Assembly (NCBI GenBank): GCA_018398805.1
Contig: JAGFBZ010002393.1
Coordinates: 248,001-312,000 of the forward strand
Direction of reading: 5' to 3'
Length of the DNA stretch: 64,000 nucleotides
Source: Hirundichthys speculiger
Taxonomy: Eukaryota > Chordata > Actinopteri > Beloniformes > Exocoetidae
Shown: positions 9,946 through 24,900 of the stretch, in pieces
How positions within the stretch are numbered: position 1 is the first letter of the stretch
Layout: every line of letters begins with the position of its first letter
Made by a program: the position numbers and the translations under genes
Notes under the pieces: model-generated
Databases searched by the model: none
The model's input: the letters and a program-made list of their open reading frames with translations, nothing else
Told to the model about the DNA's origin: nothing

Positions 9946-12900
9946 AAAAAAAAAAAAGTTCTTCTTAAATTATATGTTGGGTCATATTTTAAAAAAAACG
10001 TTCCCTTTCACTGGAAGCAACACAGTCACAAACCTATCTAGTAGCTTTAGCATTCATTCAGAGCTCAAAGTAGAATAGTTTTAACAATAACAACAATAAT
10101 GGTGACAATAATAAAAGATAAAATGTTACTATTCAATATAAATTTCAGTTTAAGTGGATGAAAATCTTCTCCACTGCTTTTAGATAATGTGGTATCAATT
10201 TGGCACACCGTCCCAAGTGAATTTCATGATTTTAATGCAATTTTTTTTCTTTCTCTACAACAAAAGCAGTAAAAGCAGGCTGTCATACTCCATTTTTGTT
10301 ATTATCGTTATAAATTATTTATTAAAGTGTCATGACTATCATTGATTGTGGTTACAGTTGTTGGCGTGAACTGCCCTTTCGTGCTAACAACATAGCTGCT
10401 AACGTCGCTGTTTGCCAGATGATGTCGTGCAGCTAGCACACATCTGTTTTCCTGAGCTTTTCTCATAGAAAAAAAAAGTTGCATTCAATAAAAGATGACA
10501 AGTTTGGTGAAACTAAACAAAAGTAACGAGTCACTTCGGGGAGATGTTGAAGTGCTCTGTAGCTGGAATAGCTGAAGTAGAATGCAGTTGCTAAGCTAGC
10601 TGTGTTCATGTTCAGCATCAGTTCATGTACAACTTTACTATCAAGTATTTGTTTGTCTATTTACAGGTAAATACTAGATTAGTTTTAGGCTCTACTGGGG
10701 TTGTGAACCTTAAAAAAAAAACAAAAAAACAAAACAATAGTCTGAGGCAGCTTTGGAAGCTTGTTTGCCTGTTGTGAGTTTGGCTAGCTAGCCATGAATG
10801 CTATGAAGGAATTTTAGAGCCTGTGGTACATTTGAGCTACTTACAAACCTGTTTCTAAGCATAAAAGGTATAAATAAAATATGCCTGCAAGAGTGCAGCA
10901 TGTATCATTTTAAGTGTGTGTTTGTATTTTTTATTTTTTTTTTGCTTAGAGAAGGAGCACACTGAATGTTGGTCGAGCTATGTTAGCAAGAGTGAGTCTG
11001 GTTTTTGATGGAGGTCGTTTTGTCTTGGTGTTATGGGGAAAACATTAAAACTATGTGGAAAGTGCTAATAATGGAGGACATTTGAGACACAAAGGTCAAG
11101 AATGAAAAGAGGGGCCAAAGTTTAAAGTTGAAGGTCGGGTCTCGGTTTGTCTGTCAGGTTTACAGTTGCATTGCCTGAAGAGAGGAATTCTTTGATTTGT
11201 TGGTCCATTTGTAGTTTTTTTTTTTTAAATTTGTTCTCCAATTCCCTCTTTTGCTTGAAATGCAAAATTTGAAGTTAGCAGAGGTGTTTAGTTTTTCTGG
11301 TCTCTCCAAATGTAACTTGTTTTTTTTTTTTTTTGCTTTTTTGCTGTATTTTTGCTGTATTGCTTTCTTGGTGTTATTAATCAATGGTTTTAGAAAATCT
11401 TGGCCAAAAGCCTTTTTGGATTTTATTTTGTTCTTAACAGGCATTAAAGCAGGACCAGGACCCCTTTTTAAGGACTGTTTCAATCGTTTGAAATACTGAA
11501 ATAACATTCTTTGAATAGCTCGTGCAAATGAAAACAAGGAAGGATTTTTACATTAGTCGCTGATGGTGGTAAATGACAGCACTGAATGCAGAAGTTGTTA
11601 TGCCAAGATATCACAGATATATTCATGATTAAAAAAATTATGCTTCGAGATTATATTTGTTTAATCCCGGTGTAAGTTTTCAAGGGATAAACTGAAGAAC
11701 CTTGCTGTTTCACTGAACGCCTTCCCATCTGGATTCGATAAGTTCCATTGTGCTGTCTGCATAGCCCTCCAAAAGGCCAGAAAAATGTCTTCCAGATGTT
11801 TTCTTCCCATTCTTTGGTGGAAAAGGGGAGCATGAAGAAAAGTACTGTTGCCTTTTTCTTTTTTTTTTTTTCAAGAGAAAATACACCATTTTGTCTTGGT
11901 TTTTAGAGACATTTTCCACTAAAATAACATCTACAGACCTAGAAGAGTTTGTGTGCGTATTAAAAACTGGTTTTATATCTAACAGGTTTGCACACATACA
12001 CTCCGGGGTCATTAAAAGGTCCTTTTTTGTTTACATGGGCCAATTTATGACAGGTTTAAAGGACAAGTACAGCTTTTCCACAGCTGCTTTCCATCTGCAT
12101 TACCTTTATGTCTGGACAGCTCTTCTTCAGAATTCACTTTATGGATCGCTCACTTCTGCCTTTTTTGGAACTATGTTTGAAGTTTTTCGTTGAGAAAAGG
12201 TCATAAAGCGACCAAATTACGGCCCAACTGAGAACAGTCCGTACCATTTTTTTGAAGCTTTATTTGAATTTTGGTGGTTCTCCTCAAGAATGCTATAGAA
12301 CTAAGTTTGTTCCCGTCTATGGAATAGTGTTCATTACTGTTTATGAGACAGTTATATGCTTGGTGTTTTTCTTCATCTTTAGGAGTTCATTATAACCTGT
12401 TGAACGTCAGAGGCAGAAACAGATTTCCACAGCTATTATTAATCAGTTACTACGAGTTATCTTTTGTATTTAAAGATTTTCAACCCCTATTTTCCACCAT
12501 GTGATGTATCAAGGTTGACAAGTTAAGAAGTAACATTCCCAGTGTCATTTCCAACTCAATCAGATAAGTGGCGCTGAGGGGAAAAAAAGTGGCTTCTTGT
12601 TTGTGGGTATTGCTATGGAAGTGAGAAAGGAATCCGGGCTGTGGAGGGAAGCAGTGACCCTGCAACTGCATGTGCCACTTCAGTCCGTAAATGCGAGCTT
12701 TGTGGAAAGGACGCTGTAAATCAGCTCTAATGCCCGATAATAACGCGGCAGATAAAACAAAAATATGCAGGACAAGCTTCTTGCCCGGTGTCAGAGTTAA
12801 AGAGATCCTTTGTGCGGCACGAATAATGCATTAATTGACACTTTCTTGACTCTATATTTCTTATCCCATTCCAGAGCAGAAATACAGGTCATATAACTGT

Positions 12901-15900
12901 TGCTGAACTGTTCAACTGTTCTGTGTTCGTGACACGGCGAGCTTGATTTAAAGCCGTCCTAAAAAGGTGTTTCTTGCAGAAAAACTCATGTCTGCTCTAA
13001 AAACGATTCAGGCTCCAAGCAAAAAGGAAAGTGAAATGGAAACAATGGTGGTTTGAAATGTCAACATAAAAAAAAAAAAAAAATTAGTGATGCAAAAGTT
13101 GGATTGGTTGCCTCATTGTGTAAGCCCCCAATTCCTTATTTAGTTTCTATGAGTTTACTTTGTTGCAGGATGTGGTGCATGGCAGAGTGAGAAGTTAAGT
13201 CTGGTCCAGGCTTACGAGCTGAGCGTTCAACTTAAGCTGGGAAACAGAGCTTTTCTCTGTAATGGGGTATTATAATCACTGAGCATGGAAAGCAATGTAT
13301 GACTCATCCTTTCCAACCCCATTCCCCCTTCTTCAGCCTGAGCTCAGCCACAGCCTCGGTTGCCGAAATTCTGAGTGTAAGCATTTTTATTTTCCCCTGC
13401 GAGGGGAAACACAATGGTTTTTGGTCAGTGAAGACATTTTACTGTAGTCACATGTAGTCTATTTTTAATTTATTAGTCGAAGAAATTTAGTAAGGGTTGG
13501 AATGGAAAGGCATAATTAGAGACATGTCTCTGCCTATTCAGCAGTTCAGAGTCTTACGCCAGGGGCTTAATTAATTTGGTCATGTTAAAACAAGGGACAT
13601 AACTGGAGTTTAACCACAAGCGCTTGTATCCGCTGAGGAGATGTGTTAGACACAAGACACCACTTAGTACCAGCAGAAGTCAGCAAAGCTGTGACTGTGA
13701 CAGAGATTCGTCCAGCCATCCATTAATTACCACACTCACCCCCCCATGGGCAATTCACAATCACCGGTTATCCTAATACGGATGTTTTTGGACTATGGTA
13801 GGCAGGGCTGTAGCGATACACTAATCTCACGATACGATACAATACGTGATACGATATATATCGATATTCATCTGGAATTATATTCATCTTACTATACATT
13901 TACATCATTTTCCGAAAGATTTTAAGTTTTGTTGGGAAAAATAGTTTCATTTATTTAAACAGTGCAAATTGTTGCTTCCAAGCTTTTAAAGGTGGGACAC
14001 GGGGTTTTGAAAGAAGCTTAGAATATCGATACCCGTGGCTGAAAAAAATCGGTACTCTCCAGGGAAATAAAACATCGATATTTATCGCAGAATCAATAAA
14101 ATCGCTCAGCTCTAATGGCAGAGAAGTGGAGTACCTGGAGAAAACCAACGCAACCACAAGGAGAACATGCAAACTCCACACAGGAAGGCCCCAACCGAGA
14201 TCCCGACCAGGAACCTTCTACGGTGAACTGACTTTAGGTGTTTTTCCACTAGGGGGGCTTTAGTGGTGGTTTATTCGGGGGACCAGATCGTTGACGCATG
14301 TCTCCATTACCAAGAACGGCTGGGCTGAAACACATATCTGTGGTAGGATACGTACTCAGAGCGGCCAATAAACTTCTGGGTGGGAAGGGCGGTGGTGTTG
14401 ACTCGGTGATTGGGTGGGAGATGACATCGTTCAATGTCCCCTTCACGTAGAAGTTGTATGTTCTTATTCAGCACCGCAATTGTGCTTTAAAAAACAGCAA
14501 ACAGAAACACAATTATCTTCGCTTGTCTAATGTTTAAGTCAGTTTTTAGTTTTTTCCTTTTTCTTCAGTTCCTCTTTAGAAATTATTATTTTATTTTTAT
14601 TATTTTTGGTATTGGCTTGTGGAAACGCACCTCATGCTAACCACCAAGTTCCCACGGTTGCCCTTGGACAGAGATGCCAGTTTTTAACCTTTCCCTTTAC
14701 TGGTAACTGTTCATGAGTCCTGTATTTAATCATTAAAATAACTGAAATGCAGTGAGCATGCAGTTCCTTGAATGGCCACTTGGGGCATAAATGAATCCAG
14801 CCAGGTACAAAAATGTTTTCAATTTCTGATGAATCCCCTTCATGATAACTAAATATGAGCCTTTTTTTTTTTTTTTAAAAAATCTACCACATAGTTTAAT
14901 AACTGTATTTAGACTTGAAGGCCTGGTGCATTTTTTATTGTGGATGCACCATTAGCTTGGCGAGTGACCGTAATCAGCCAATTTTCAGCTTGACTGGCTG
15001 TGACAGGCGGCGCGAGCTCACGGACTTGTTTTTAGCAGTTAGGCATTAACACATCACATACAATGCGGCACAGACGGCGACACTAATTTCCATGCAAGCG
15101 TGCCTTTTGTGCAGATACAATTTGACCTTTTATGAGAAAACTCCAAATCTTGCGTCGTCAAGCTGAAAAGTCACCGAAGTGTTTGGGATAGAGGACAACA
15201 TAAAACAGCATCACCCTGCTTAACACGCTCCATTTCATGGGAAGAAAGAAAGAAAAGCGGTTAAAATTTAAGCTAGGTCACAGAGACGGGCGCACGTCCG
15301 AAGCCTCTGCTATCTTTCGTTGGTAACCAGGAATAGAAAAAGTAATTACAAGGAAATTGATGGATTTTGTGGTGTCAAACATACTATACCGTGCAGTCAT
15401 GAATAATTAAATGTGATGTTCTGTCTGATGTCATCAGGAAGGAATTTTGCCCTTCTCTTTCCAACTTTCCCTAAGTTTGTTGAGTTTAATTGGGCATTCA
15501 TTTATGCACAGCTCCCTTAAGGTCGTGCTACAGCGTTCCAGTCAGGTCCAGGCCTGGACTTTTACTGGGATGTTGCATCCCATTGTTTTTGTTCATATAT
15601 ATGATGCTTTTCAATAAACATGGCGCTGTGCATTTTGACTAAACATCTCCACTTTCATCTCACCGTTTCAGAAGGTTTGTCCAGATGAAACATTACAAAC
15701 TTGAGCGAACAGGCTATGAGCCCAGTCATTCTTTAATTGTTTTGTCATAGCGTTTAGTATTTAATATGCTCTTTGAGGGCTGCAGATACGATAATGTGAC
15801 TATTACAGGAGCTATGTAGCCACAACCGCAGAGCCTGACTGTGGGGTGAACTTGTCGAGACGTTTACTGGGAAGACTGGCAGCTGTCTTGAATGTTTTCA

Positions 15901-18900
15901 TCTTGTGGTTAATCTGGTGTGGTGATGATGGTAATGACTGTCTGCTCAGCACAATGGATCGCCTTGTTCACCATCCACAGTCTGGCTACCGGAATCAGAA
16001 GCTCTGAAAGAGATGTCCAAAAATAGTGTCGCAGCAGCTTAATCAGTTCAGCAAGTGTTTCTCTATTCGTGGCCAGCATTAACATGCATTTATCTTGGTG
16101 GTGGCGATATATACGTGTGACACTAATTCATTATCTTGGCATTGATGTAATAAATTGTACTGGACCGGTGGGTCTTTAGCATCGTTTGACGTGACAGTGG
16201 GTCTGAAAACCCTGACATTGATGAAACGTTAGTAAAGCGGTGGACGGTATTTGACTGCGGGTGATCTGACCTTAAGATCACATGGGCGTCTTTTGCTGGT
16301 ATCACAGTTGACTAATCGTGCTGTAAATGGAATCTGCCGATAGTTGTGCATCCAAGCGTGGTTTCCTGGATACAAAACCTGCCAAATCCCAAAGCTAAAA
16401 AAAGGCACGACCCACAAACGTCTGCTTCGTGTTCGGCTTTGATTTATCCCAAAAATCTCTTACATGGGTGGTGATCCTGTTCTGATTTTACTTCTTTTTT
16501 TTTTCAAAATGTTTGCACACTCACCGCCTCTCTTTCCTTTCATGTTTATTTCTACTTTTAAAGCAAGTTACGTCTCCGAGATGAATAGCGGATTAAGGGA
16601 TCCATTTCCTGACTTTTTCACGACCAATCAGGCTCGTGTGGAGTAGGAACGATCGGGCTGCTCAGTCGGTTGGATTTGCTTTAAAAGTAGAGTTGATTGA
16701 CTGCTTTTTATTTCTCTACGCGTGTTTCAAAAATGATCTAATTCGAGCCGTGACATAAAGTTGGTCGTTGATTCGGAGGATTTATTGTGGATGAGTCAAG
16801 CTGAGTAGCTGGCTCTCGCTTCCACAGTTTATCTCCACATCAACTTCTGTTCATCCACGTGGTCGATGTTGCTCAAGTACGACACGGGTTAACGTGTCAG
16901 TAGAAGATGAATCGACGGCCGATTTGGGTTTCGTAATTTGGCTCCTCGTGAAATAAAAATGGTGAGCTTCTTTTCCAGGGTTCAATTGCTCTGTGTCACG
17001 ATAACAAGAACAGTCAGTGATGTCATAAACATTCCTTTTTTGTTTTTCCTGTCATTTCGTTGCCATGCATCCCTCATTAAATTACTTTTTTTTTTTTTTT
17101 ACTTCCATCAATTTTTCATCATAAACAAGGTTGCTTGTACATCTTGAAATTATACTGGTTTTGATGCATAAGTTACATTCCTTTCCTTCTCTCATGTCGA
17201 CAGTTTTTTTCCTGATGTAAACATTACAAGTTGAGAAACATGAGAAATCCAGTGATTCTTGTTGTAACCTTGCCTTCTACTTCATTTTAGACTCCATGAG
17301 CCTAAAATATTTAATATTTTGTTTTGTTAGCTTAATTTAATTACTATATATACACATTTCTGCATTTCAGGCCTACACATTAAAAAATAATATTGTGTTG
17401 CTCGTGAGGATACCAAGCAATGTCTTAGTTCTTCCTGCATTAATGTCTTCAGTAGGGCTGTAGCGGTACACTAATCTCGCAATACGATACGATACGATAC
17501 GATACATGATATTCGGCTCATGATACATATATCGTTATTCATCTTACAATACATTTACATCATTTTCTGAAAGATTTTAAAGGGACAAAGTGATTTTGGT
17601 GACATCTTGTGAGTGTTCTAATGACTTTTATTTGAATTAATTGAACTGAAAGCATCAATTACACATTATATGGCTGACAGGCAGCTTGCAAATGCTGGAC
17701 AAAATAAAATATGTGTTGAGAAAAATAGTTTCATTTATTTAAACAGTGCAAATTGTTACTTGCAAGCTTTTAAAGGCGGGACACGGGGGTTTTGAAAGAA
17801 GCTTAGAATATCAATACCTGCAGTCGAAAAATCGATACTCTCTGGGGAAATAAAATATCGATATATATCGCAGAATCGATAAAATCACTTGGCTCTAGTC
17901 TTCAGGTGTTCATAGTACAGGGTTGTATTTTTGTCATTCTTCTTTCTTACAAAAATTCTCCACAATTCTCCAGTGGTGGCACGTTAGGACTTTAATGCAG
18001 TCCAGTAGCCGAACCCTCTTTTCTCTTAGACATGTAATAGATTACTATAGTCATTACAATCGACTGTTGTTGCGCTGAAAAAAATGCAGTATGGTTGTAC
18101 CTGAGGAGAAGACGTGGTCTACTAAGGTAGCACTTATGTACTTTTTGTACAATGATGCCGCCATCACAGGGGTGTAAACGACCTTTGTCGCAGATGCCTC
18201 CGAGCCCAGAGATGTCAATGCCATGTCTCTGGAGAAGGTTCACACAAGCGTAAAAGTAATCCCAAACCTGTGTGGCACAGGTTTACAGCCTAGGGTTGCA
18301 AGCTTACTCTTTAAACACGAAAATAATTTCCAGTTTTTGACTGATATACACTTTAAAAGGTATAATATGCGAAACCTGCCAGTTCCTTCTTTCAAGATCT
18401 AGTTTTCTTATATAAACTGGATATAATTTGACCTATTTATGCCTCTGAAAGACTTTCTACTATTTTTGTACCAACTCCTATTGACAATCACTTATTCAGA
18501 ATAATACCATTATTATTTTTTGTTTACCTCAGTACTAGTCCTATATTGTCACAGTCATAGCTCACAATTATTTTTGGGATGCACCACAGCCCTGAAATAC
18601 AACATAAGGATGTATATTGACAGTTCTGTGTTCAGCGACACTTATTTCGCAGATCCCGTGTATTATTTTGTCTTTTCTGTTGATGAGGACAGATAAGAGC
18701 ATGTTTTGGCAAATGTTTATGGATCACTGAGTTCCCTAATGATGATGAAACTCTTTTGTGAGAACGCATTTCATATTTGGATCGATTCCCATCATCCACC
18801 AGGAAGCAGAGCTCCTTAATGAAGTGCTGGGAAATGTGACAGGCCTTACTTACCTGTGCTGTCCTAAACAAAGAGAAAAGCCTCATTATTGTGCAGGATT

Positions 18901-21900
18901 TGGTACATACCAGACTCTTTTTCATTTTTTTTTTCGTGTCAGTGAGTTGGTATTGGAATAATGTGGGAAGCTGGCTGGCTGGGTAATGATTCTGTAATGT
19001 CAGTGCTGCAGGGCCCCTTTTATAGTCCCTTTTTCAACACTTGCCCATTAAAACCATATCTGCTGCGGGAGAAGGACCGGTTTAAAAGAAAATGGAAATG
19101 CATGTGAGCTGAGAATTAAAAAGGGACTGGAACTGGCGCGGAAGAGGAAGGTAAAGGCAACGTGGACAGAATGAGAAACGGCGATAAAAAAGATGCACCT
19201 CTCGTGTTTGCCTCCAGATTACTGTTCCTGTACTTTCGTGCTGTAAAGTGAGCGTTCAGAGGTGCACCGTGGAATTTTGACTCAGTTTTTCCATTTTAGT
19301 CTGTGGTGGGCGGCAGACTTGTGATTTATCTGCACTGCTGTGAGCTGCAGGATAGAGACAGTGAAGTAAACCATCTGGTATTCCTACTGTTAAAGCAATA
19401 AGAGGCAGCTTAAAGCACTGTGCCTCAGAGCGCACAAGGGATGGTCTCTCTGAGATACTCGGTCCGCAGGATAGTCTCTACAGGGGACATATTGAGAAAA
19501 AAATCAAATTTTCTGTGCATGAAATAGGGCTGTAGCAATACACTAATGTTGCGATATTTGGCTCACGATATGATATATATCGATATTCATCTTAAGATAC
19601 ATTAACGTCATTTTCTGAAAGATTTTAAAGGGACAAAGTGATTTTGGTAACATCTTGTGAGTGATACAATGACTTTGTTTGAATTAATTGAACTGAAAGC
19701 ATCAATTACACATTATATGGCTGACAGGCAGCTTGCAAATGCTGGACAAAATGAATAAAAGATGCATTGAGAAAAATAGTTTCATTTATTTAAACAATGC
19801 AAATTGTTGCTTGCAAGCTTTTAAAGGTAAGGGCACAATGGAGAGTTGAAGTACAGTAAGGGACCTTCTTTGGCTGCTTTTTTGGCTTGATACTGAACAT
19901 ATGACGTAGCCACTAGCCATTCTAGCTACCAGGTTAAGTAAAAACGAACCATGGCAGCCAATAATAAGTCCATTGGAGCAACATTTAAGCCACCTTAAAA
20001 CTGCACCCATCTCAGTAGAGTAGCTGGCAGACTTAATGGACTTAACCCCCGTGGGACACGGGGGTTTTTGAAAGGAGCTTAGAATATCAATACCCTTGGC
20101 TGAAAAATCGATACTCTCTGGGGAAATAAGATATCGATATATATCTCAGAATCGATAAATCATTCATGTGCTTGCTCATCGTTTATATCTTGTCTTTTGT
20201 AGTTGACGTTGACTGGATACTTTAGAATCTTATTATCAACATGTGTTGATCAAAACCAGTAAGATGAACGCATATACTTAGAAAGATCTTCCTTTTCTAC
20301 TGGTTTTTGCGTTTCCATCAATAATACTGGGTCAATATCCGGAACTAGAATGAAACTGAACCGATACTGGCATGTGAAATGTAGCTGGTGAAAACACCAG
20401 TGTCCCTTGCGTTTGTGAGTTGTCACCTAAGAAAACACTTTGTCGTGATCCAGTCACGTGCTTTAGCTTCCTTGCATTCATTCAACTTCTTTATTTAAAA
20501 GAAAGCAGCTGGCAGCTTGGTGACGGCTACTGCTGATTCTAAAAATACTTCTCTAACAGACTGGTGAGGACGAGAGTTGAGCTGCAAACCTTAGCCATCA
20601 GCGATAATCTAATAAAGATTACTGGTAGAAATCAAATAAGGCACCATCTCTATGACTCAGTTGAGCATGGAGGCCATTTATGAATGTAATGGCATGCATC
20701 CTGCTTGCATTTAAAAACCAGCATATTTAGCCTTTTTTGTCAGACTATCCTGTAATCAAAGGTGCATGATTTCTTTGAGATATTATGATTGGTTATTTGT
20801 CCAGTCTCCAAGCTCTTAGTGGAATTTTCCAATTGTTTAATGAAATACAACATTCAAGGTTTTTTTTTCCAAGCCCAAAGTGGGCTTCTGGCTGGTGATT
20901 ATGCCTGACAGTAAGCATAACTGGGAAACAGTCAACAGCTGGGTTTCCATCCAGATGTGTCATGGGCTCCATCATTGATTAAATAATCAAGAATCTGCAT
21001 TGCCCAGTTTTGTGTATCTTTTCTTATCTGGTTTATCAAAAAAGGGCATTATTTGGTGCTAATTCTTCCCCCAGAACCTTTGAGGATGAGGAAAGTGCTA
21101 TGATTTATAGTAACTCCAATTATGCAATTAATAAATTAAAACGTAAACCCTAAAATAAAGCAGGAAAAACTCTGGCATTTACCAACAGCAACTTGAGCAT
21201 GTCACAGTTTTGGGGGTTTCTATTTCACATGACTACAATCAACAAACAGCCCTCCTATTGGTTAATGATAATAATTACGTCACAGAACGATACAGTTACG
21301 CCCCACACGCACAGGAGTGCTTTGGCAACACTCGACGGTAGGTGTTTCTGACATGCCATTGTTATGCCAATTAGCAACTAATCAGATTTCTTCCGCCTCA
21401 GTCCACAAGTAGGCTGCGTACTTTGAAACGGTCCCATCCCCATATATGATGTCATTGGACAACTGTGTAGCCACAGTTTGATTAGCTGATGCCCACGTCA
21501 AAGCGTGGAAAGTTTCCCCAACTTCTGCAGAGGTAACACAGTAAACCCAACTACTGTATAAGTGAAGCAGCAAATATTCACTTTAAAAGTTTATAATGAA
21601 AATAAAACGTGACATCAAATGAGAGCGTCACAGCACTTTTTCACAGTATTTTTCGGTACTTTTTTAGCAGAAAATGATAGTCTGGTTTGGTCGTAAGGTC
21701 CTGGTTCGATTGCTGCTCACATTGGCCTTTCAACATGGGATGGACCAAAAAAACAAAAGAAGTGTCAAAAACGTCATGACATGACTGGACAAATGGTTTG
21801 GTCCAATTTGAAGTAGACCAAGAACCACCATTTCTAGGGGTCTTGGTCTACTTGGTTGGGGTGCACCAAAGCTTGGGTGTTCACATGTTCAAGTGGACCA

Positions 21901-24900
21901 AACCAACAGGGCAACCGCACCAAATTCACTTTTATCCACCCAAACATACCAAGTGTGAATGCATATGAAAATGTCATCTATAAATTTAATGCAATCATGA
22001 TGGTTGATGATACTGAACATTTTTAAGATGTGGAAGTTTGTCTGCGGCCTTGAAATTGCTTGTAAAATGATTAAGTAAGGCTATCATTCGAAACTCCAAT
22101 TTACTAGTAATAAAAGCTCATGAAATTTCATGAAGCCAAGGTGTAAAAATATGCATGATTACTCGCTTTTGTGTTTATTGCCATTTTGTCCAATATGCGC
22201 TTGCATTGTTTTATTCATGTGTGCTTATGCGGTAATATGTGTTCTGGGCCGCGTCATTAGCATAATGCCAGCAGAATGCTTTATAGTTCTTCTTAAATGA
22301 AATCCTAAACAACTATTCAAAGTCAGCGTGCCTTTGCTTTGTTTTGTTCTCATAATCTAGACCCACTAGCTTACGGCTTTGCAACTATTATATTTTAATC
22401 AAGGTTTGTTGTGAACACATCTCTGGAAACTTAATAGAATGTAGGTCATTATAGAAAAAATATGAGTCATCTTTTATCAAAGGCAAACGCTACGGGATAA
22501 TGATTAAAGCTTACTTGAAGGTGAGGAGTGTCAGAAAAATGGTAATACTTGTTGCTGTCCCCAAAGTTAAAGACATTAGCTGAAAAATGTCCGCTAATTT
22601 AGTCATTAGACCATCATGCTGCACTGTGCTCAGGTGGAAAAAACCTCCGTCCTTGTGTTTTATTGGTTATGAATTCCACTTTCAGTGTGTAAGCTTACTT
22701 TATCTTTTAAAAGCTACATAGTCTTGCTATAAGTAATTAAAGCGAGGGCTCTAATTATAACCTGCTGTACTCACAGCGAGACTTCAGGTTCACAGCAGTT
22801 GGCTTCAGGTTTTATAACAAAATCAGTTGACATTAAAAAAAGACTCTTACACTCTTCCTGTCTGTGATGCTCTCTAGGAGGTGGAAGTCTTTCATTGGGC
22901 ATTCTTGCATTTGGCCGTGGCGGTTTCCAAGAGAGGCAGGGTCCTCTTTATGACTGCTAATTACTCCGTTGTCCTCAGCACCAGGTCAAGCATGTGCCTG
23001 GAGAGTCAGGCCTCACTTCAGGAAGGGCTGAAGCAGGAGGACAGGGGTCAGTAAAAGAGGGAAGAATGTTAATCCCCCCCTCCCCGTGAAAAGGTCCTAA
23101 TTCACTGGTTCAGCGCTCCTCCTCCTGTCAAATGAAATGGTGCCGTCTGGAGTCACTGGAGTCACTGGGAGTTGTTACAGAGACTGTGTGTATATACATA
23201 TATGTATAAATGTGCAGAACATTGAGCCTGGATGATTCCTTTAGGGAATGGGATCCACCACAGTCTTGGCAATGGGCCCATGAAGGATTATGAATCTGGC
23301 ACTCAAGCTCACATACAGAGAGGGAAAAAAAAAAACTTTGAAAGAAGTCAAACAGGGAGGGGAAGATGTTTTTAAATGTACATCGTATCTCCAAAGCTTT
23401 TAAGTAAACTTACATTTAAAAAGTATGTTTACTGTGGCGCAGACTCATCCCACCCAAGTCTCATAAACAATCTCATAAAAGACTGAAACCAAGTTAAACA
23501 CTCATCTTTTGAAATACTGAACTTTGTAGATGTTGCATTTGCAATAATTTCCATTTCGCTTGGCTTGGTGAGACCTAACTGTGCAAATGGCTGCAAATTT
23601 TAAAAGTATATCTTTAATACAAAATGTGGTATTGAAATAGAGAGTGTCATAGCAATTTTCTTTTGGTACTTTTGATCCAGACTGAGGTGAGAAATGATCG
23701 TCCGGTTGAGCGGTAGAAAGTCCTGGTTCCTTTGCTGTTCACTTTGGCCTTGCAACATTGGACGGACCAAAAGACAACAGGTGAAATTTCTAAAAGGTCA
23801 CTGCCTGATTGGACAGATGGTTTGATCCGTTCGGCAGTGACCCAAGACCTACCATTCCAAGGGATTTCGGTTTGCTTGATTCGGGCGCACCAAGGTTTGG
23901 GTGATGACCTTCAAACAAACCACATCAACAGGGAAACCGCACCAGAGGTCGCTTTAATCTAACCAAAAATGCCAAGTGGGAACATACCCTAACCAGCATG
24001 AATAAATCCTGTGTCTGTCTTGATGGTTGGCAACCACATTTCCAAGAACATGGGATCTCCTTGATTGTGTTGCCTTGTTGCTGTGCGGTAGCTGCTTTGA
24101 CTTGAGCACCAGGGTGAAGACTTCATCATCCTGATGGCAAATTAATTTATCAAATGACATGAATAAGTGCACTACTTTGTTTTTTTTTTTGTAACAGAGA
24201 TCTTGTGGAACAGCCATGCAGTGTGTTCATGGAAGGAACGTATAGATAACTTGAGCGTAAAAGGGAGGAAAAACTTATTTACACATGAAAAGGTTTCCTT
24301 GGAGTGCAGAAGCTTAAAGGCCACACTGTATTTGTGTCAGACTGCCTTGGTTGGCAGGCTGGCTGAGAGCAAATGTACACAAGACCGTGTCATGTAAACA
24401 GTTTCTGTGTATTTGTGGTGGACCTGCCTCTTGGATTTGAGGGGCTGTGGTCAGAAGTATTTTTAGCATCCAGTGCCAGAGGTGTTGGTTTCTCAAAAGG
24501 ACCTACCGTGCTAAATGTAAATATCCCACTTTAACAAGATGGGATTGAGACCCGGACCTGTGGCTTGGGATGTGGTCAGGACAGCTTCCGCCGGCAGGTC
24601 GACCGCTGGTGACAGAACATCATGAATGAAGGTGTGAGAATATGGAAATGAGGCGTAGAGGTAGAAGTGCCTGACTGTGTTTTATCAGCGAGGGAGATTC
24701 TTCTAGTCTTCATTCGCTGCTTCTCTGTTGGGTCCTTGATTTCGGATGTTTTTTCAGTTTTATTTATTTTTGTAGTATTTAGTTGGATGTAGCTTAAAGG
24801 CCATCTCCAACTGGCTTACCTCCAGGCCACGCTCAGATCTACAGGGATCTAAAACCTCTGAATTTCAGGATTTCATCAAACAAATAAATAATTAGCTGAA

